DNA of 64,000 nt. Source: Mercurialis annua. Lineage: Eukaryota; Streptophyta; Magnoliopsida; Malpighiales; Euphorbiaceae. Shown here piece after piece: positions 45,656-57,867 of the stretch; positions within the stretch are counted from its first letter, which is position 1, and the number at the start of each line of letters is the position of its first letter. Both the position numbers and the translations under genes were made by a program. The notes beneath the pieces are model-generated. The model was not told where the DNA came from, made no database searches, and worked only from the letters and a program-made list of their open reading frames with translations. The DNA lies in contig NC_065570.1 of assembly GCF_937616625.2 (NCBI RefSeq), positions 53,559,665-53,623,664 of the forward strand. Reading direction: 5' to 3'.

Positions 45656-46289
45656 TCTAAGTATATATTAGATGCACAATTTATTATGCTTAAAAAAGTA
45701 AAAATTGAAATTTGGAGTATAAAATTGAAAATAAATAATACTTTATTAAGCATAACAATTAAGAATAATTTTTTATATATTTTTCTTATTAGATAATAAA
45801 TTTTAAATAAAAATTTTATTTTATTTTATTTTATTAAAATTATGGATTGTAACCGTTGAAATAATTTAATTTTAATCAATTTTATCCTATATTATAAATT
45901 GAGGGAGTCAATGTAATTTTTTCATGATACTATTTCTGGCCAAATGTCATTTTTGAAGTGTTTTTAGACGGTATGTTTATTTATTTATGAAAATTTAATG
46001 GAGTTTGATTTGTTATAATTCCTAAATGTTAGAGTTATTTTTATTAAATACATTACATCCCTATAAAAATCTTTCAAATAAACGATATTAATTGAAGGTG
46101 ATAAACAAAATTAAATCAACAATATTTTACAAATTCAAGGTTTCAATTAAAATAAAAACGCTCAAAAAAATTATATCTAGTTAGATTGAGACAAAAAATA
46201 AAATTTAAATTTATTTTACTAAATATGAAGTTGTTATCATTGTAATTTATGGACTAAAATCATCATTATCTTCTTCTTGAAAAATTATT

Positions 46290-46462
46290 ACACGCGATTA
46301 TTGCGTTATGTCATTCGTGTAACAAACTAATGGCGCGTTAGTTATGTGGGAAACTTAATAATAAAAAAAATAAAGTAATTATTAAAAAATTTCTTATCGC
46401 AAATGCTCATTGGTTTGTTGTAAATATGACATGGCACAACCAATACATGGAATAAACACTCC
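46290..46462. mobile_element. Small MITE, uninterrupted copy
   Basis: Same repeat as 37225-37340 plus 38076-38118, here without the hAT-like insertion. It ends near ATAAACACTCC. Confidence 0.7.
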
Positions 46463-46767
46463 TTTTTATTTACATAAGTATGCTGGTTTCTCATCTAAAA
46501 CATAAATTTACGAGCTTGCCCTATTCTATATAGAGTTGATCCGAATAAAACAGCAGCCGTTTATCATTTTTAATAGTTATAGTTAAATATTTGAAAATTA
46601 ACAGAATTAGCCAATTTTTTGCATATTCATTATCTTTTTTAGCTATTTTTTGAATCGAACCGGATTTTTGCAAAACTTATGTACCACATCAATACCAACT
46701 CAGCGCATTGTTGACGTGGCAACACCTTACACCCCTCTCATCTCATCAAATAAAATCCGTGATAACC

Positions 46768-47171
46768 AAACCAAATTAACTGATTTTATTATTATAAAAT
46801 TTATATATATTAAAAAAATTACTAATATGCTAATTAACTAATTATGAATTCCAATTAATTAAACCGGATGAAACAAAATTCATTCAGAAAATTTCGATAC
46901 TGTCATCATTCACTCCCACTGCCGGCTTTTCGCACTTTGACCATCATTCCGGCCACCAGCCATCGTCGTTCGTCTTCTCCAAGACAAATCCACATGCGTT
47001 TGGCGGCGAGAATGAATAAGGCGATGCTAAAAATTTCGAAATGAATTTTGTTTCTGGATAAAATATAGTTTAATTAAATTAATTGGAATTTGTAATTAGT
47101 TAATTAGAAAATATTGTTAAGTTTTTAATATATATAAATTTTATAATAAATAAAATTAATTAATTTGGTTT
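46768..47171. repeat. Fold-back element with ~100-bp arms and GC-rich loop
   Basis: The left arm (46768-46863) and right arm (47072-47171) are inverted (AAATTTATATATATTAAAAA, CTAATTAACTAATTA, AATTCCAATTAATT). The loop (about 46870-47065) is much richer in GC (CCGGCTTTTCGCACTTTGACC, abbreviated at its ends) and may be captured sequence. Outer ends may reach about 46690 and 47235. Confidence 0.75.
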
Positions 47172-47631
47172 GAAAATTTGGTTGAGTTTGGTTTCACTAT
47201 CATGAGTTTGGTTTGAGTTGGCAGTGATGTGGCGGACAATTGACGGTTTATTTTTATTGTTGGTAGCTGTTTTTTTTATATTGCTTTAATTTTGTTAAAT
47301 ATAATAATAGCAACCTTTTTTATTTTGATGAATTAAAGTTTATCGATAAATGCATATCAGATTTAGTTTATCGTGAATTAAGAACCGAAGATAAAATGAA
47401 TGCCTTTCAACAATATTGCATTTTATCATTTATTTTTTTTAAATATATTGTATTCTTTATTTGTGAGAATTTTTTTAGTTTTTCTTATGAAGAGTTTGTC
47501 GGGTGGAAGTTAAATCATATGTTATGGTGTAATGTTTTATATCAAAAATAAGTTAACGACTGATAACAAATTTTTGATCGAGATTGCATGTGTTAACGAA
47601 ACAATTTAATAATTTATTTTATTTTCATAAA

Positions 47632-47690
47632 TAGACACGCGAATCAGGCAGTGCACATGATAGCACAAAATGTTTGTTTCAAATTTGAAT
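47632..47690 (+). pseudogene. Relic of a LINE RNase H C-terminus
   Basis: One frame reads RHANQAVHMIAQNVCF, matching the last conserved RNase H block (RYVNQAAHVLA) of the LINE at 39460-39520. The surrounding sequence has decayed. Too short to classify further. Confidence 0.6.
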
Positions 47691-47699
47691 TTAATTTTT

Positions 47700-48350
47700 G
47701 TTTTTTTGCAAATTTTTGATAAATAGAATGTTTGGATCCGATCTAATTATATTTTATAAATTTAAAAAGAAAAAACAATTACATCATTCACTATCTTTTA
47801 AAATTTAATTACAAAAATATTACCTGACCAATTGAACATTTTTTATTTTTCTTAAAAGTTTTATTTACAAAATTTATAACAGACCAAGAACACCATATAA
47901 ACATAAAAAATAAAGCCCTGGAAACTGGTGACCGGTCGCCGAAATTTGATTGGAATTTTTTTTGGTCAACAGGCGGTCAATACATAGTATGCTTATTGTT
48001 GACCAATAGACAATTGACTTTGTTGACTGTATTATTTGGATGTTTTACATGTGCTTTTTTTTATGTGTATTCTGTATTTTTTGATATTTTTTGGTGTATT
48101 TTTAGTGTTCTTCTTTGTATATTTAATTTTATTGACTGATATGTATGAATTTTTTAAATGTGTAAGTATATTGTAAGTATTTTTTTGGTGTTTTTCGGTG
48201 TTTTTGGTGTATTTTCACTTATTTTCCATAACATTAAAAAATAATTTGAAAGTAAATTAAAAGTAAGTTAAAAATAAAAAGGTTTAGTTTTGATTTAGTT
48301 TTGGTTTATTTTTTTATATTTTTCATACATTATTTTTAGAAATATTTTTC
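47700..48350. other. AT-rich intergenic DNA, no gene seen
   Basis: Contains GGTGACCGGTCGCC near 47928 and inverted TTGACCAATAGACAATTGAC-type motifs around 47970-48025. T-rich GGTGTTTTT repeats lie at 48100-48220. No coding region was recognised. Confidence 0.45.
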
Positions 48351-48362
48351 TGCCAGCTCTTC

Positions 48363-48441
48363 GCGCAATAATTTAGTTTTGGAGTAATATTTTTCCGGAT
48401 AATTTTGAATAAATTACTACTCCAAAACTAAATTATTGCGC
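48363..48441. repeat. Perfect 24-bp inverted repeat with 31-base loop
   Basis: GCGCAATAATTTAGTTTTGG plus AGTA (48363-48386) is exactly complementary to 48418-48441. The base of the stem is GCGC, and the loop holds TTTTTCCGGATAATTTT. No transposon end motif is seen. Confidence 0.95.
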
Positions 48442-48604
48442 AATGTGTCCGCTTACAATGCCCTACGTTCGCGCTAAAATCAAATCTACTAATACTATCC
48501 AAATTAAAAAATTCCGTTCCGTGTTAGATTCCCTCGTTCATAATAGGTAGATTTATGTGTTTACATAAATAAACATGTTTATTTTTTAATTAAAAATATG
48601 ATAA

Positions 48605-48803
48605 ATTTTTAGATAAACCGAGTTTGCCACGTCATCCATAGACTAAACCAATTACGTTATAACATCTCATTAAAATGATGGCAAAATTATAATATATATA
48701 TAATAAATGTGTTCAGATTTTAATGATAATATTACAATTTTTCCATCATTTTGATGAGGTTTATGAATGACGTGGTAAACTCGGTCTACCTAATTTTTTT
48801 TCT
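48605..48803. mobile_element. Palindromic MITE, family P, copy 3
   Basis: Arms AAATTTTTAGATAAACCGAG and, inverted, AACTCGGTCTACCTAATTTT, with CCACGTCATCCATAGAC and ATGACGTGGT inside. More diverged than the other copies. A Stowaway begins 12 bp further right. Confidence 0.72.
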
Positions 48804-48814
48804 GAAAATATATA

Positions 48815-49072
48815 CACTCTCCGTTTTTTTAGTGGTACATTTAGCAAAATATATTTATCTATATTTGCTTGTCCATTTAAATATTCAATATGATTTTAAT
48901 CCTTATTTTTCAAGTTTATCAATTCTTAATAAATGACTCTATGTTTTAATTTAAAAAAATATTTATTAAATAATAAGACTATATTAATATTTCTCCTTAT
49001 AAGTTAAGATAAAAAGAACACTATTTTGTTATGTACAATTTTGGCTAAATGGATTAAAAAAATCAGAGGGAG
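48815..49072. mobile_element. Stowaway MITE
   Basis: Left CACTCTCCGTTTTTTTAGTG and right AAAAAAATCAGAGGGAG, with TA on both sides (48813-48814 and 49073-49074). GTACATTTAGC and GGCTAAATG arms pair. Confidence 0.78.
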
Positions 49073-49079
49073 TATTAAA

Positions 49080-50250
49080 TAATTATTCGTTCGTCATTTT
49101 AAAGCACTATTATTATATATTAATTCAAAATGAATTACAAAATCCATATAAAATTGATTTTAATTTTATTCTTGAACTATCAAATTTCATTGATTAATTT
49201 TGTAAAAGCTGTAATTATTTAATTAATTTAAATAAAATTAATTTTATAAAAGATATCTAAATATTTATCTAATTAATTACTCCTTCCATTTTTATTGAGC
49301 TGTCGCTCTAATATAAATTGCTAATATTGCAAATTTATAAAGTAGGCTAAATGTACAGATTGGACCTCGTGTTTGGTTTTGTTTTAAATTTGTATCCCTA
49401 ATGAACTTTTTTCGATGGAGGTTCTTAATGTTATAAAAAAATTTCACTAAAAAACAACTAGAGTTATAGACAGAAAAAATAATCGAAAAGAAAAAAAATT
49501 AAGGACATGAATCTCGTTAAAGGTGTCTTCTTAAATATAAAGTCCGACCAATCACTAAAGGTCATTAAACGACATGCAAACTAAATTTAGCATTATAAAA
49601 ATTTATTCAAAGACAAAATAACGGAGAGATTCATTGAATAAAAAAATCACATAAGGATAAATAATAATTTTAGGCAGAAAGAAGGTGATTTGCCGATTTA
49701 TTAGATCGGGAATTGCCCTTTTTTACCTCCAAAAGATAGATGAAAAAAAATTCAAAAAAAGAGGAGAACAAAAATTTAGAGAGAAGAAGACATGATTGAA
49801 GTTTTAGATTTCTCTTGTCTGGTAATGTTTTTATTCTTAGTTGCTATTTCTCATTCATTTTGTTCTTCAGAATCTAATACTCCATGTTCTATCACGTGAG
49901 AAAGTCATCCTAAGTTTCTAAACTATTTATCTCCAATTTGCTTATGCAAATTAAATAGATGAAATGACTAGAACGAAATTCTTAAATTAGAAATATAGAA
50001 ATTTCAATAAACATTTTAGCAGTTCAAATAAACAATATTCATTTTAATTTTAATAATTAACTGTTGAATTTAATTGTACAATACAATGTAAATTCTTCAT
50101 TTTTTTGTACCATAAGACACAGCTCAAATGTTATAAGTGCTAAGCAAACATTATGTTAAGTCGTGGATTGAATTTTTTCCATAAACATTTTCGCATTTCT
50201 AACTATACATATAAAAAGGTTCTTTATTTTTGAAATTTTCTTTTTGTTTA
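49080..50250. other. AT-rich intergenic DNA, no gene seen
   Basis: One Stowaway-like end (CTCCTTCCATTTTTATTGAG at 49281) is present without a clear partner. Otherwise nothing recognisable. Confidence 0.45.
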
Positions 50251-50256
50251 GGATAG

Positions 50257-50480
50257 GAGAAATTTTTAGGTAGACTCGGTCTACCACGTCATCCGTAGAC
50301 CAAACTTATCACATTATGGCACATTATTAAAATGATGACAATTTTATAATATTACTATTCAAAGGTGTAAATAAGTAAAAAAACAAATTTATAAGATTGT
50401 CATCATTTTAATGACGTGTCATAATGTGATAGGTTAGTCTACGGATGACGTGGTAAACCGAGTCTACATAAGAATTTCTC
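50257..50480. mobile_element. Palindromic MITE, family P, copy 4
   Basis: The best-preserved copy: GAGAAATTTTTAGGTAGACT at left and GTCTACATAAGAATTTCTC at right. The interior is a near-palindrome (CCACGTCATCCGTAGAC, ATTAAAATGATGACAATTTT and complements). Confidence 0.85.
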
Positions 50481-50520
50481 GAAGAATAGTGTGTGGGGTG
50501 AGAATCAATAAGCTATAACT

Positions 50521-51200
50521 AGAGGTAATTTAATATCACTTTTTAATTAAGGGAAAACTTCTTCTCTCTCTAAAATTTTTTCTCTCCCTTCTCTCTAGAA
50601 AAACTCTCATCTTATTCACTTCTTTAAAGGTGGGAGAAGATGATTTTTTTTAGCCGGAAAATCATCTTCTCTCCACCCATAATACTTATTATTATAGATC
50701 TACTATTTCTTTCAATAAATCTTTGTTAAAATTTTAGTTTTAGTTTGGGTTTTTATTTTGTTCATCTTTAAAGAAATAATAAGGTCTTTTATATCCTCAT
50801 TTGTTTATATTTTTTAGATCTTCAAAAACATTTAGTGTTTGTTTGAACTTTAGATTTAAATTCTTATAGATCTAAAAAATGGTGAGGTTGTGGATCTATC
50901 TTTTTAAGATCTAAATGAAGATGGAGATCCGAAATAATAGGCTTCAACGGATCAAGCGGATCGACGGGCAAATCGGAATAAGGAATCATCTAACACCCGC
51001 TCAACGAAATCGTTGTGTTTAAGTTTCGGGACTCGTGTTTAGATTTTTCTCTATTTTTTTGATTTTTTATAGCTTGTATTTGAATTGTTGCTTATTATTT
51101 ATTATCTCAAAATTAGAAAGATCATATATATGATTTTTGTTAGATGACTTTCACTTATTGTAATTTAATCTTCATCAATGATTCTAACTTTGAAAAAAAA
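50521..51200 (+). mobile_element. Poly(A) retroposon with 11-bp TSD and 5' hairpin
   Basis: Flanked by perfect direct repeats AAGCTATAACT (50510-50520 and 51201-51211), with an A tail at 51193-51200. Near the 5' end, after CT-rich CTCTCTCTAAAATTTTTTC, is a strong hairpin. GGTGGGAGAAGATGATTTTT pairs with AAAATCATCTTCTCTCCACC (50629-50688). The tail (TTGTAATTTAATCTTCATCA) resembles L1-type LINE 3' ends. It has no RT and is 680 bp, so it must borrow LINE machinery. Confidence 0.8.
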
Positions 51201-51214
51201 AAGCTATAACTCAA

Positions 51215-53740
51215 ATGATATAAGTGTTGGACAGTAAAATTTAATCATAAAATATAAAGATATAATATTAAATATAGATTTTAGTATAGGATATAATTAT
51301 ATAAATTAATATTAATGAGTTAAATACATAATTTATAAAATAGGAAAAGTTTAAGATTTTTTTATATGGATGTGAATAGTGAAATTCTATTTACAAAGTA
51401 AAAAAATTTAAATTGTATTATTTTAAAATTGTGTTGGAGTTGATTTACTTTATATGCCCAACATATTTTATATTGGATTTGATCGAAAATGTTAATTTTA
51501 TCCAGTTTAAATGATCAATTTATTATGGAAATGATACAAGGTTAATGCAATATTATGGAATAAAAAAATTCAAAACAGGAATGCACAATTAAAATTTAAA
51601 ATAATCATTGGAAAACTAAAATTGTCTACGATCAATATTCAGCTTAATTTTTTGAAAACTATTTTAAAAAAAAAAATTACCAGGCTAATGTAGATAATGA
51701 AACTCTCAAAATATATCTGATATACAGATAAAATTTAAAATTGAAAGCGAGTCAGTTCATGCATATGAATGCATTTAGATATAAAAAAATAATATTAATG
51801 TAGAATAAAGTGTATGTGCAACTAAACATCCACTGAGTAAGCTTATTTTAATTGTAGTTAGATTATACTAATTTATATTCCGATGAGCTCGAGCAGAGCA
51901 ACCAGCCTGTCTCTACGCTTTCAGTCATGCATTGTTTCCATACCTAATAACAACATCTGCCATGTCCTTCTTAAGCAAGTTGGAGCTAGGGTTACACAAT
52001 ATGTGGAATATTTTTTTATATCTACTATTTTGACTATTTTATTAAATACATCTCTAAAATTTAATTTGAATATTCTAATTTGTTTACAATAAATATATCC
52101 AGCCATCAATTTAAACACATTTTTGAACACATAATCTTCATTTTAAACCAAAATAACACTTACTAAATTGAAATTAAAAATTAATTGTGTAAAATAATTA
52201 TTAATGGAATCAAAAACATATAAAATAAATCCTAAAATTAGGCTAAATTTGAGATTTGAATATATTTATCTTGATTCGTAAAATTGGCGGATTATAATAT
52301 TCAAATTATATTTTAAGAATATATTTAAAATAATCAAAACTGTGTGCCGATGCAATATTTGAATATAAAAAATGATTAATTTAAGTTGAATTTTCTTTTT
52401 TAATACTAATAAATTCAAAATATCTTAATCGAAATAATTTTTTTTAGATATAATATGCCATAGTTGAGACAAATTTCCAACTATATTTTTTTGTTAGTAA
52501 AATATTTTTGTTATGTCAGGAAAATTATTTCAATTGCAGTTGACAAAAGTTAATTCAAATGTGATCGGAAATTTAATTTAACTATGCAACATATCATAAT
52601 TAAAATAAAAAATTAATAATCTTACTTGTGGTTTGAATACATTGAAAACATTTATATATATCAAATAAAATAAATAAAATATTTAATGGTGCCAAAAAGC
52701 TAAGTTTTTTTATTTTTTCAAATTTATCAAAACATTCAAAGTTTGCAAATCTATTTCAATTTGATAACTTTGTTGCAATTCAAACTAATGTTTTTTTAAT
52801 CAATCTAGCTAGCTAATTGTTCCGATATTCAATTGAATTTTTATACTAATTCCTCAATTAGCAAACAAAATTGCAACATTAAACTACTAAGTCAAAAAAA
52901 TTCAGATACAAATAAAATATAATTTTAAATTCTTCTAACTTTAGTGGTAGAAGCAAAAAAAAAATATAAAGCTAAAAATAAACATAAAATATAAATAAGG
53001 CAAATCAGTATTGTACCGAGGTGAAAGATTGATACTGATAAAATAATTGAAAAATATTACAACAGAATTGTCAAATTAAGATAAATTTGTTACTTTAAAA
53101 ATCGGCACAGTTAGGCCTTTATATAAGGTGTTCGAGTGGGAAAGGCAGTTGATAGTTTCGTCCTTTAATACTTAAAAAACACAAAATTCTTATTTTTTTT
53201 AAATTTATCATGATATATACAAAAATATTACATTTTTACCCTTTTTAGTTTTTTTTATTTTATTTTTATGGCTACGCCATTACCACTGAATGTTTCTATA
53301 GTTGCATATATTGAGATCCTTATGAAAAGGTAATACAATCATGGTTGGAATTAAAATTAAATTCCATTCTTGAATAATCAAGCTCATGTGAGCCCAAAAG
53401 TATGGTGCCTGTTCTCTATTCTAAGAAGAAAGAGAGAGATTTGGAATCCCATCAAGTGCAAAATTCACTGCATGTTTGTATTGTAGCAGATCAATGCAAG
53501 TTCATTGTACTGTTTCTCTTCATAAACTACTAAACAGATGTATCAGACCACCTTATGCTCTCCCCATTCCCATTTTTCTATACGTTTTAATTTAATTAAC
53601 TGATTAACTTGCAGGTTTATTTGGATAATAAACCATCGAGATAACTCTACTATGTACTACCCCACTTGTTTTTCTTTCTTTTTTAATTACTACACCTTAA
53701 TATTATAAGAATCGAACATGACCCGTTAATTCAACCAATT
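51215..53740. other. AT-rich intergenic DNA, no gene seen
   Basis: Long AT-rich stretch. Short frames at 51883 and 51921 overlap on opposite strands and show no family resemblance. No boundary motifs. Confidence 0.5.
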
Positions 53741-53754
53741 TGGCTGCTAGTTCA

Positions 53755-54036
<282 letters not shown>

Positions 54037-54039
54037 TTA

Positions 54040-54564
54040 ATTATATAAATCATCCAAAATTTAAACTTAACTAATTTTTATTAATAATGAAATAATAAAC
54101 AATTAAACAATTATTTTTTTACTATATAAACATAAAATAACTAAATCTTACTTAATCTAAATATTCATGTTTTAATATATACATTAAAAATTATATTTAA
54201 ATAAATACACACTAAAGTAAACATTAGGTAAAAAATATTGATATTTCTTTAATATATTTAGTATTCAGTGTTATTAATTTAGTAGATATTAAATATTTAT
54301 TTATTTAATTAATTATTTAATTTATTATAAATTATATATATATATATGTGTGTGCGCGCGCGTGCTTGTGTTTTCCATTATAGAATGTAACTGTTAATGT
54401 GTTTAACAAATAAATTGCAAAGTTGAAAAATATAAACTAATCATTACAGAGATGCGAATAGTGAATCTCAATATTTATAGTAAAACGACTAAAACTGTAA
54501 AATATAGCATTCTATTAAATCGGGTTGAAATTGATTTATAAGACCACACTCTACTATAGAATTG
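54040..54564. other. AT-rich DNA with a TA/TG/CG dinucleotide tract
   Basis: A TATATA to TGTGTG to CGCGCG run (about 54328-54370) can adopt alternating purine-pyrimidine structure. No gene. Confidence 0.6.
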
Positions 54565-54579
54565 AGTTGGAGATATCTT

Positions 54580-55265
54580 TTTTTTTTTTTTTGAGAAGCA
54601 ATGTAGGATTTTATTGCAGCACTAGAAAATGTATTACAATTCAAGCATATAGCTTTTTGCGAATACATTAAAAGACAAATAAATAATAAAAGTTGCATCC
54701 CTCTTGCGCAAATCAATAAGATAAGAATTCCCGATGATAGCAATATGAAATCGAAAATTGCAAATTGTTGATAGAGCATCACAATGTCTTCTGGACGCAA
54801 CTGATCTGGATTTCGTCAATTGGGCATTAGATTCAAAGTGCACTTTATCAAAATCCACAGCTCTGACAGTTTCAATCTGAATTGTTCAACTGGATTATAT
54901 ATTTGAATGAATTCAATTGAAAACCTAAAAATAAAAATTCCATCATAAACGATTCAAATCTGCACCGCAATAAAAGATCCACAAAGGGAACATCAAATCC
55001 CATAAAGGGCAATATAAAATTTCCACGGAGGAAAATATAAACTCCATAAAAGGAGAGATAAGAACAACCATAAATAAAAACATAAAGTAGCAAAAAACAA
55101 CGATCATATATAAAATATATAAATAAAAACTAAACTAAAGGAAAACGAGACCACCGCCGATCAAAATATTGATCGGCGGTGGCCTTGAAGGAAGCCAAGC
55201 TTAGAGTTTGTTTTTTGTTGGGAGAGGATGTGTGCGGCTAGGGTTTTTTTTGAAAAGAGAATAAT
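54580..55265 (-). mobile_element. Hairpin-rich poly(A) retroposon with 15-bp TSD
   Basis: Perfect TSD AGTTGGAGATATCTT (54565-54579 and 55266-55280), with the poly(A) tail as a T run at 54580-54592. Read 5'->3' on the minus strand it has TTTCAAAAAAAACCCTAGCC, then a strong 16-bp GC-rich stem (CCACCGCCGATCAATA with its complement, 55151-55183). Next come four mini-hairpins (54976-55054) and a 3' region ending in TGCAATAAAATCCTACATTG, like L1-type LINE tails. No RT domain, so it is a non-autonomous LINE-dependent element. Confidence 0.85.
54976..55054 (-). repeat. Mini-hairpin array, 21-22-bp period
   Basis: Plus-strand units: GATCCACAAAGGGAAC (54976), TCCCATAAAGGG (54998), TTTCCACGGAGGAAA (55020) and ACTCCATAAAAGGAG (55041). 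Each is a 3-5-bp stem with a loop of about 5 bases. Stems differ between units but remain complementary; the first unit is partly decayed. The layout parallels 35518-35610. Confidence 0.78.
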
Positions 55266-55510
55266 AGTTGGAGATATCTTAATAAAATCACATTTCTAAC
55301 AAAAAAATCATGGGTCATAAAGTTTAATATTAAAAATAAATATTCTTGTTTGTTAAAAAAATATAATTTTTTTTAATACATGATTTATGAAATTTTCTAA
55401 ACAGGTCTTAACTTTTAAATGACAATTTTAAACCTTTCACATTCAGACTAATCTCTACTCAAGTAGTGTTGGTCCTTTGCGGAAAGCAGACTCTCACCTT
55501 ATATTTTAAA

Positions 55511-55891
55511 GGGTCAATTTCATTTTTATGATCTTTACACGAAATTTCATTTTTATGATCTTTACACAAAATTTTATTTTAATTACAACCTTTTAAAATT
55601 TGCTATATAAAACCATGACATTTCATTTTTTTTTTCAAATCTATCATTTTAGTGTATTTTTTTTACTAAGTTTTTCATTAAACCATTAATTAAAGACCTA
55701 AATTATAAATCGACATCAAATATTATTATCTTTCGATTAGAGTACGAAGGATTAGTAATTTTCGTTAAGAATTTTACTTTAGTGATATATTTGAAATAAA
55801 ATGAAAGGTCGTGCATTTAAATGCTAATTTTTAAAAGTTGTGATTAAAATGAAATTTCGTGTAAAGGTCGTGATTTTTATGGAATTAACTC
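55511..55891. mobile_element. MULE-type MITE with perfect 9-bp TSD
   Basis: Starts GGGTCAATTTCATTTTTATG and ends TTTTTATGGAATTAACTC. The arms pair around TTTACACGAAATTTCATTTT. The TSD TATTTTAAA is perfect (55502-55510 and 55892-55900). A stretch of about 26 bp at the left end is duplicated in tandem. Confidence 0.88.
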
Positions 55892-55894
55892 TAT

Positions 55895-55985
55895 TTTAAA
55901 TGGCTGCATATATACTATCGAACCCGCAACCTCATTTAGATCAGGAGAGCGTTTTGCTAACTTATCTGCAAACTCGTTGAATTTT
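55895..55985 (-). mobile_element. tRNA-derived SINE-like fragment
   Basis: On the minus strand an A-box-like TTTGCAGATAAGTTAGC (around 55972-55956) and B-box-like GCGGGTTCGATAGT (55926-55913) are spaced about 35 bp apart. It resembles the fragment at 40631-40750 (GAGGTYRCGRGTTCGA). It directly abuts the MULE MITE. Confidence 0.6.
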
Positions 55986-55989
55986 AGAA

Positions 55990-56544
55990 ACATATGCGAG
56001 TTTGGACTATATAATTAATGGATTTAACCCTTCTATTTTTAGTTAATGGTTGATGGGTATAAAAATATTTTACTAATTTCTTGTTCACAATTTTTATTTG
56101 TTAGTAACCAAAATAGTAATTTTTTTGCTTAAGAAGAGAAGCTATGCACAGCCGACACAAGAAATAACTTGCTTACAAGAATTAAACACAACTAATTAGA
56201 ATTTCTACTTCTAACACCAATTGTCTCTAATCTTGAAAAGCAATTTTGAAGGTAATAACACAATCAGAGCGGTCCTATTCTTATTTTCCGATGTAGTGTT
56301 TTGGCAAGAAAATAAAATAATAAGGAAGTGATATTTTGAGAAACAAACAAGATCCGTACTAACCCCAAATATGAAGGAAAATTAACACAGCTTCTTATAA
56401 AGGAAATAAAAGTAACGGCTCTCAGATAAATTCGAACAGAAAGAAGAAAGGGAAAAATGTGGCTATTGGTCCATCCTCTATGTCTAATGAGGAAATTAGA
56501 TGCCCTACATCATTTGTTTTAAAGTTTGCAAAGTTACATACCCA
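55990..56544. other. Intergenic DNA, no gene seen
   Basis: Moderately AT-rich sequence left of the second Pack-MULE-like element. No family recognised. Confidence 0.5.
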
Positions 56545-57318
56545 AAGTTTTAAGATAAAACCCATACAAAAGTCTATGTACTTTACCGTTTTTGTTGAGA
56601 GGCCCCTACCTTAAAGTTGTTTATGTCCGAATTCCTATATTTGGCAAAATTAAATTTTTACGCTCTTACATGGACGGAAATTGTCAAGTGAAACTCACTC
56701 TCCGTTAATAGCAATGTAAAAAAAGAATTACTCTGATATTTTTACTTTTAATCCTCATAAATACACATAAAATTTTAAGGACCCTAAATGTATTTTTTCT
56801 TTTCTTTTCTTAACTTCATCTTCTTCATCAAATTGCAGTGAAAAATGACATCTTTTTCTTCACTTTCTTACTCTCTTGCATTTGAATGGAGGAGCAGAAT
56901 CGTCATGAAAGTCCAATTTTTTCATTATAAAATCTCAATTCTTTCATGATAGAATCCAATTTCTATTTCAACACAGTATCATTATTACAACCAAACAAAA
57001 ATTGCAGAAAAAATTCTGAACATTTCATAAAAAAAAGCCCCGACTGATTGAACAACAATGCATGTCGTCTCTCTCATTCTAAATAACTTTCCATACTTCC
57101 CATAGTTTTCAATCCTTGTGGTCTCTGCTGAATTCCATACCCGAAAACAAAATTAAGACTAAAATACCTTCTTATAACTCTTCTTCTTCCTCATTTCATA
57201 CCTCTCTTGACACATATCAGTCAATCATGCTCTTGGGCTTATCAACTGTCACCCACCAAACCAAAAACAACTTCTCACCAACAATTTCCCAAGAAAGTGA
57301 CCGAAAATTAGAGAAGTA

Positions 57319-57867
57319 CTCCATCCGTCCTAAATTGATAGGCAGTTTAGGATAAATACAAATATTAAAAAATTTAGGTTTCCAAAATAAAATGAGTTAA
57401 TACATAAAAAAATATCATATTTGCCCTCATTTAATATTAGTGGTAATTTTTGTCTTTTAGTGACTTTTGTTGTCTATCCAACATATTCTATATACTCCCT
57501 CCGTTCTTTTTTAGTTGTCCATTTAGCCAATATTGCACATACCAAGATAATGCTTGTTTTGTCTTAATTTATAAAAAAAAATACTAATATAACCTTATTA
57601 GTTAATAAATGCCTTTTAAATTAAAACATAAAGTCATTTATTAGGGATGGGTAAACTTGAAAAATAAATAGCTAATATCACATGAGATTTCTAAATGGAC
57701 AACTATTTGTAGACAAATAAAATTTACTAAATGGACAACTAAAAAAAAACGGAGGGAGTAATTAATGAAGGTACGTTTGACAATTACTTAGTGAAATAAA
57801 TATTTAGTGCCTATAATTTGAAATAAAGAAAATTGAAATAGTGTTTATCAATTTGGGACGGAAGGAG
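57319..57867. mobile_element. Stowaway MITE (outer of a nested pair)
   Basis: Left CTCCATCCGTCCTAAATTGA and right TCAATTTGGGACGGAAGGAG are inverted, with TA on both sides (57317-57318 and 57868-57869). Interrupted by the Stowaway at 57495-57758. Confidence 0.88.
57495..57758. mobile_element. Stowaway MITE (inner of a nested pair)
   Basis: Left CTCCCTCCGTTCTTTTTTAG and right CTAAAAAAAAACGGAGGGAG are near-perfect inverted repeats, with TA on both sides (57493-57494 and 57759-57760). It belongs to a different subfamily from its host. Confidence 0.92.
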
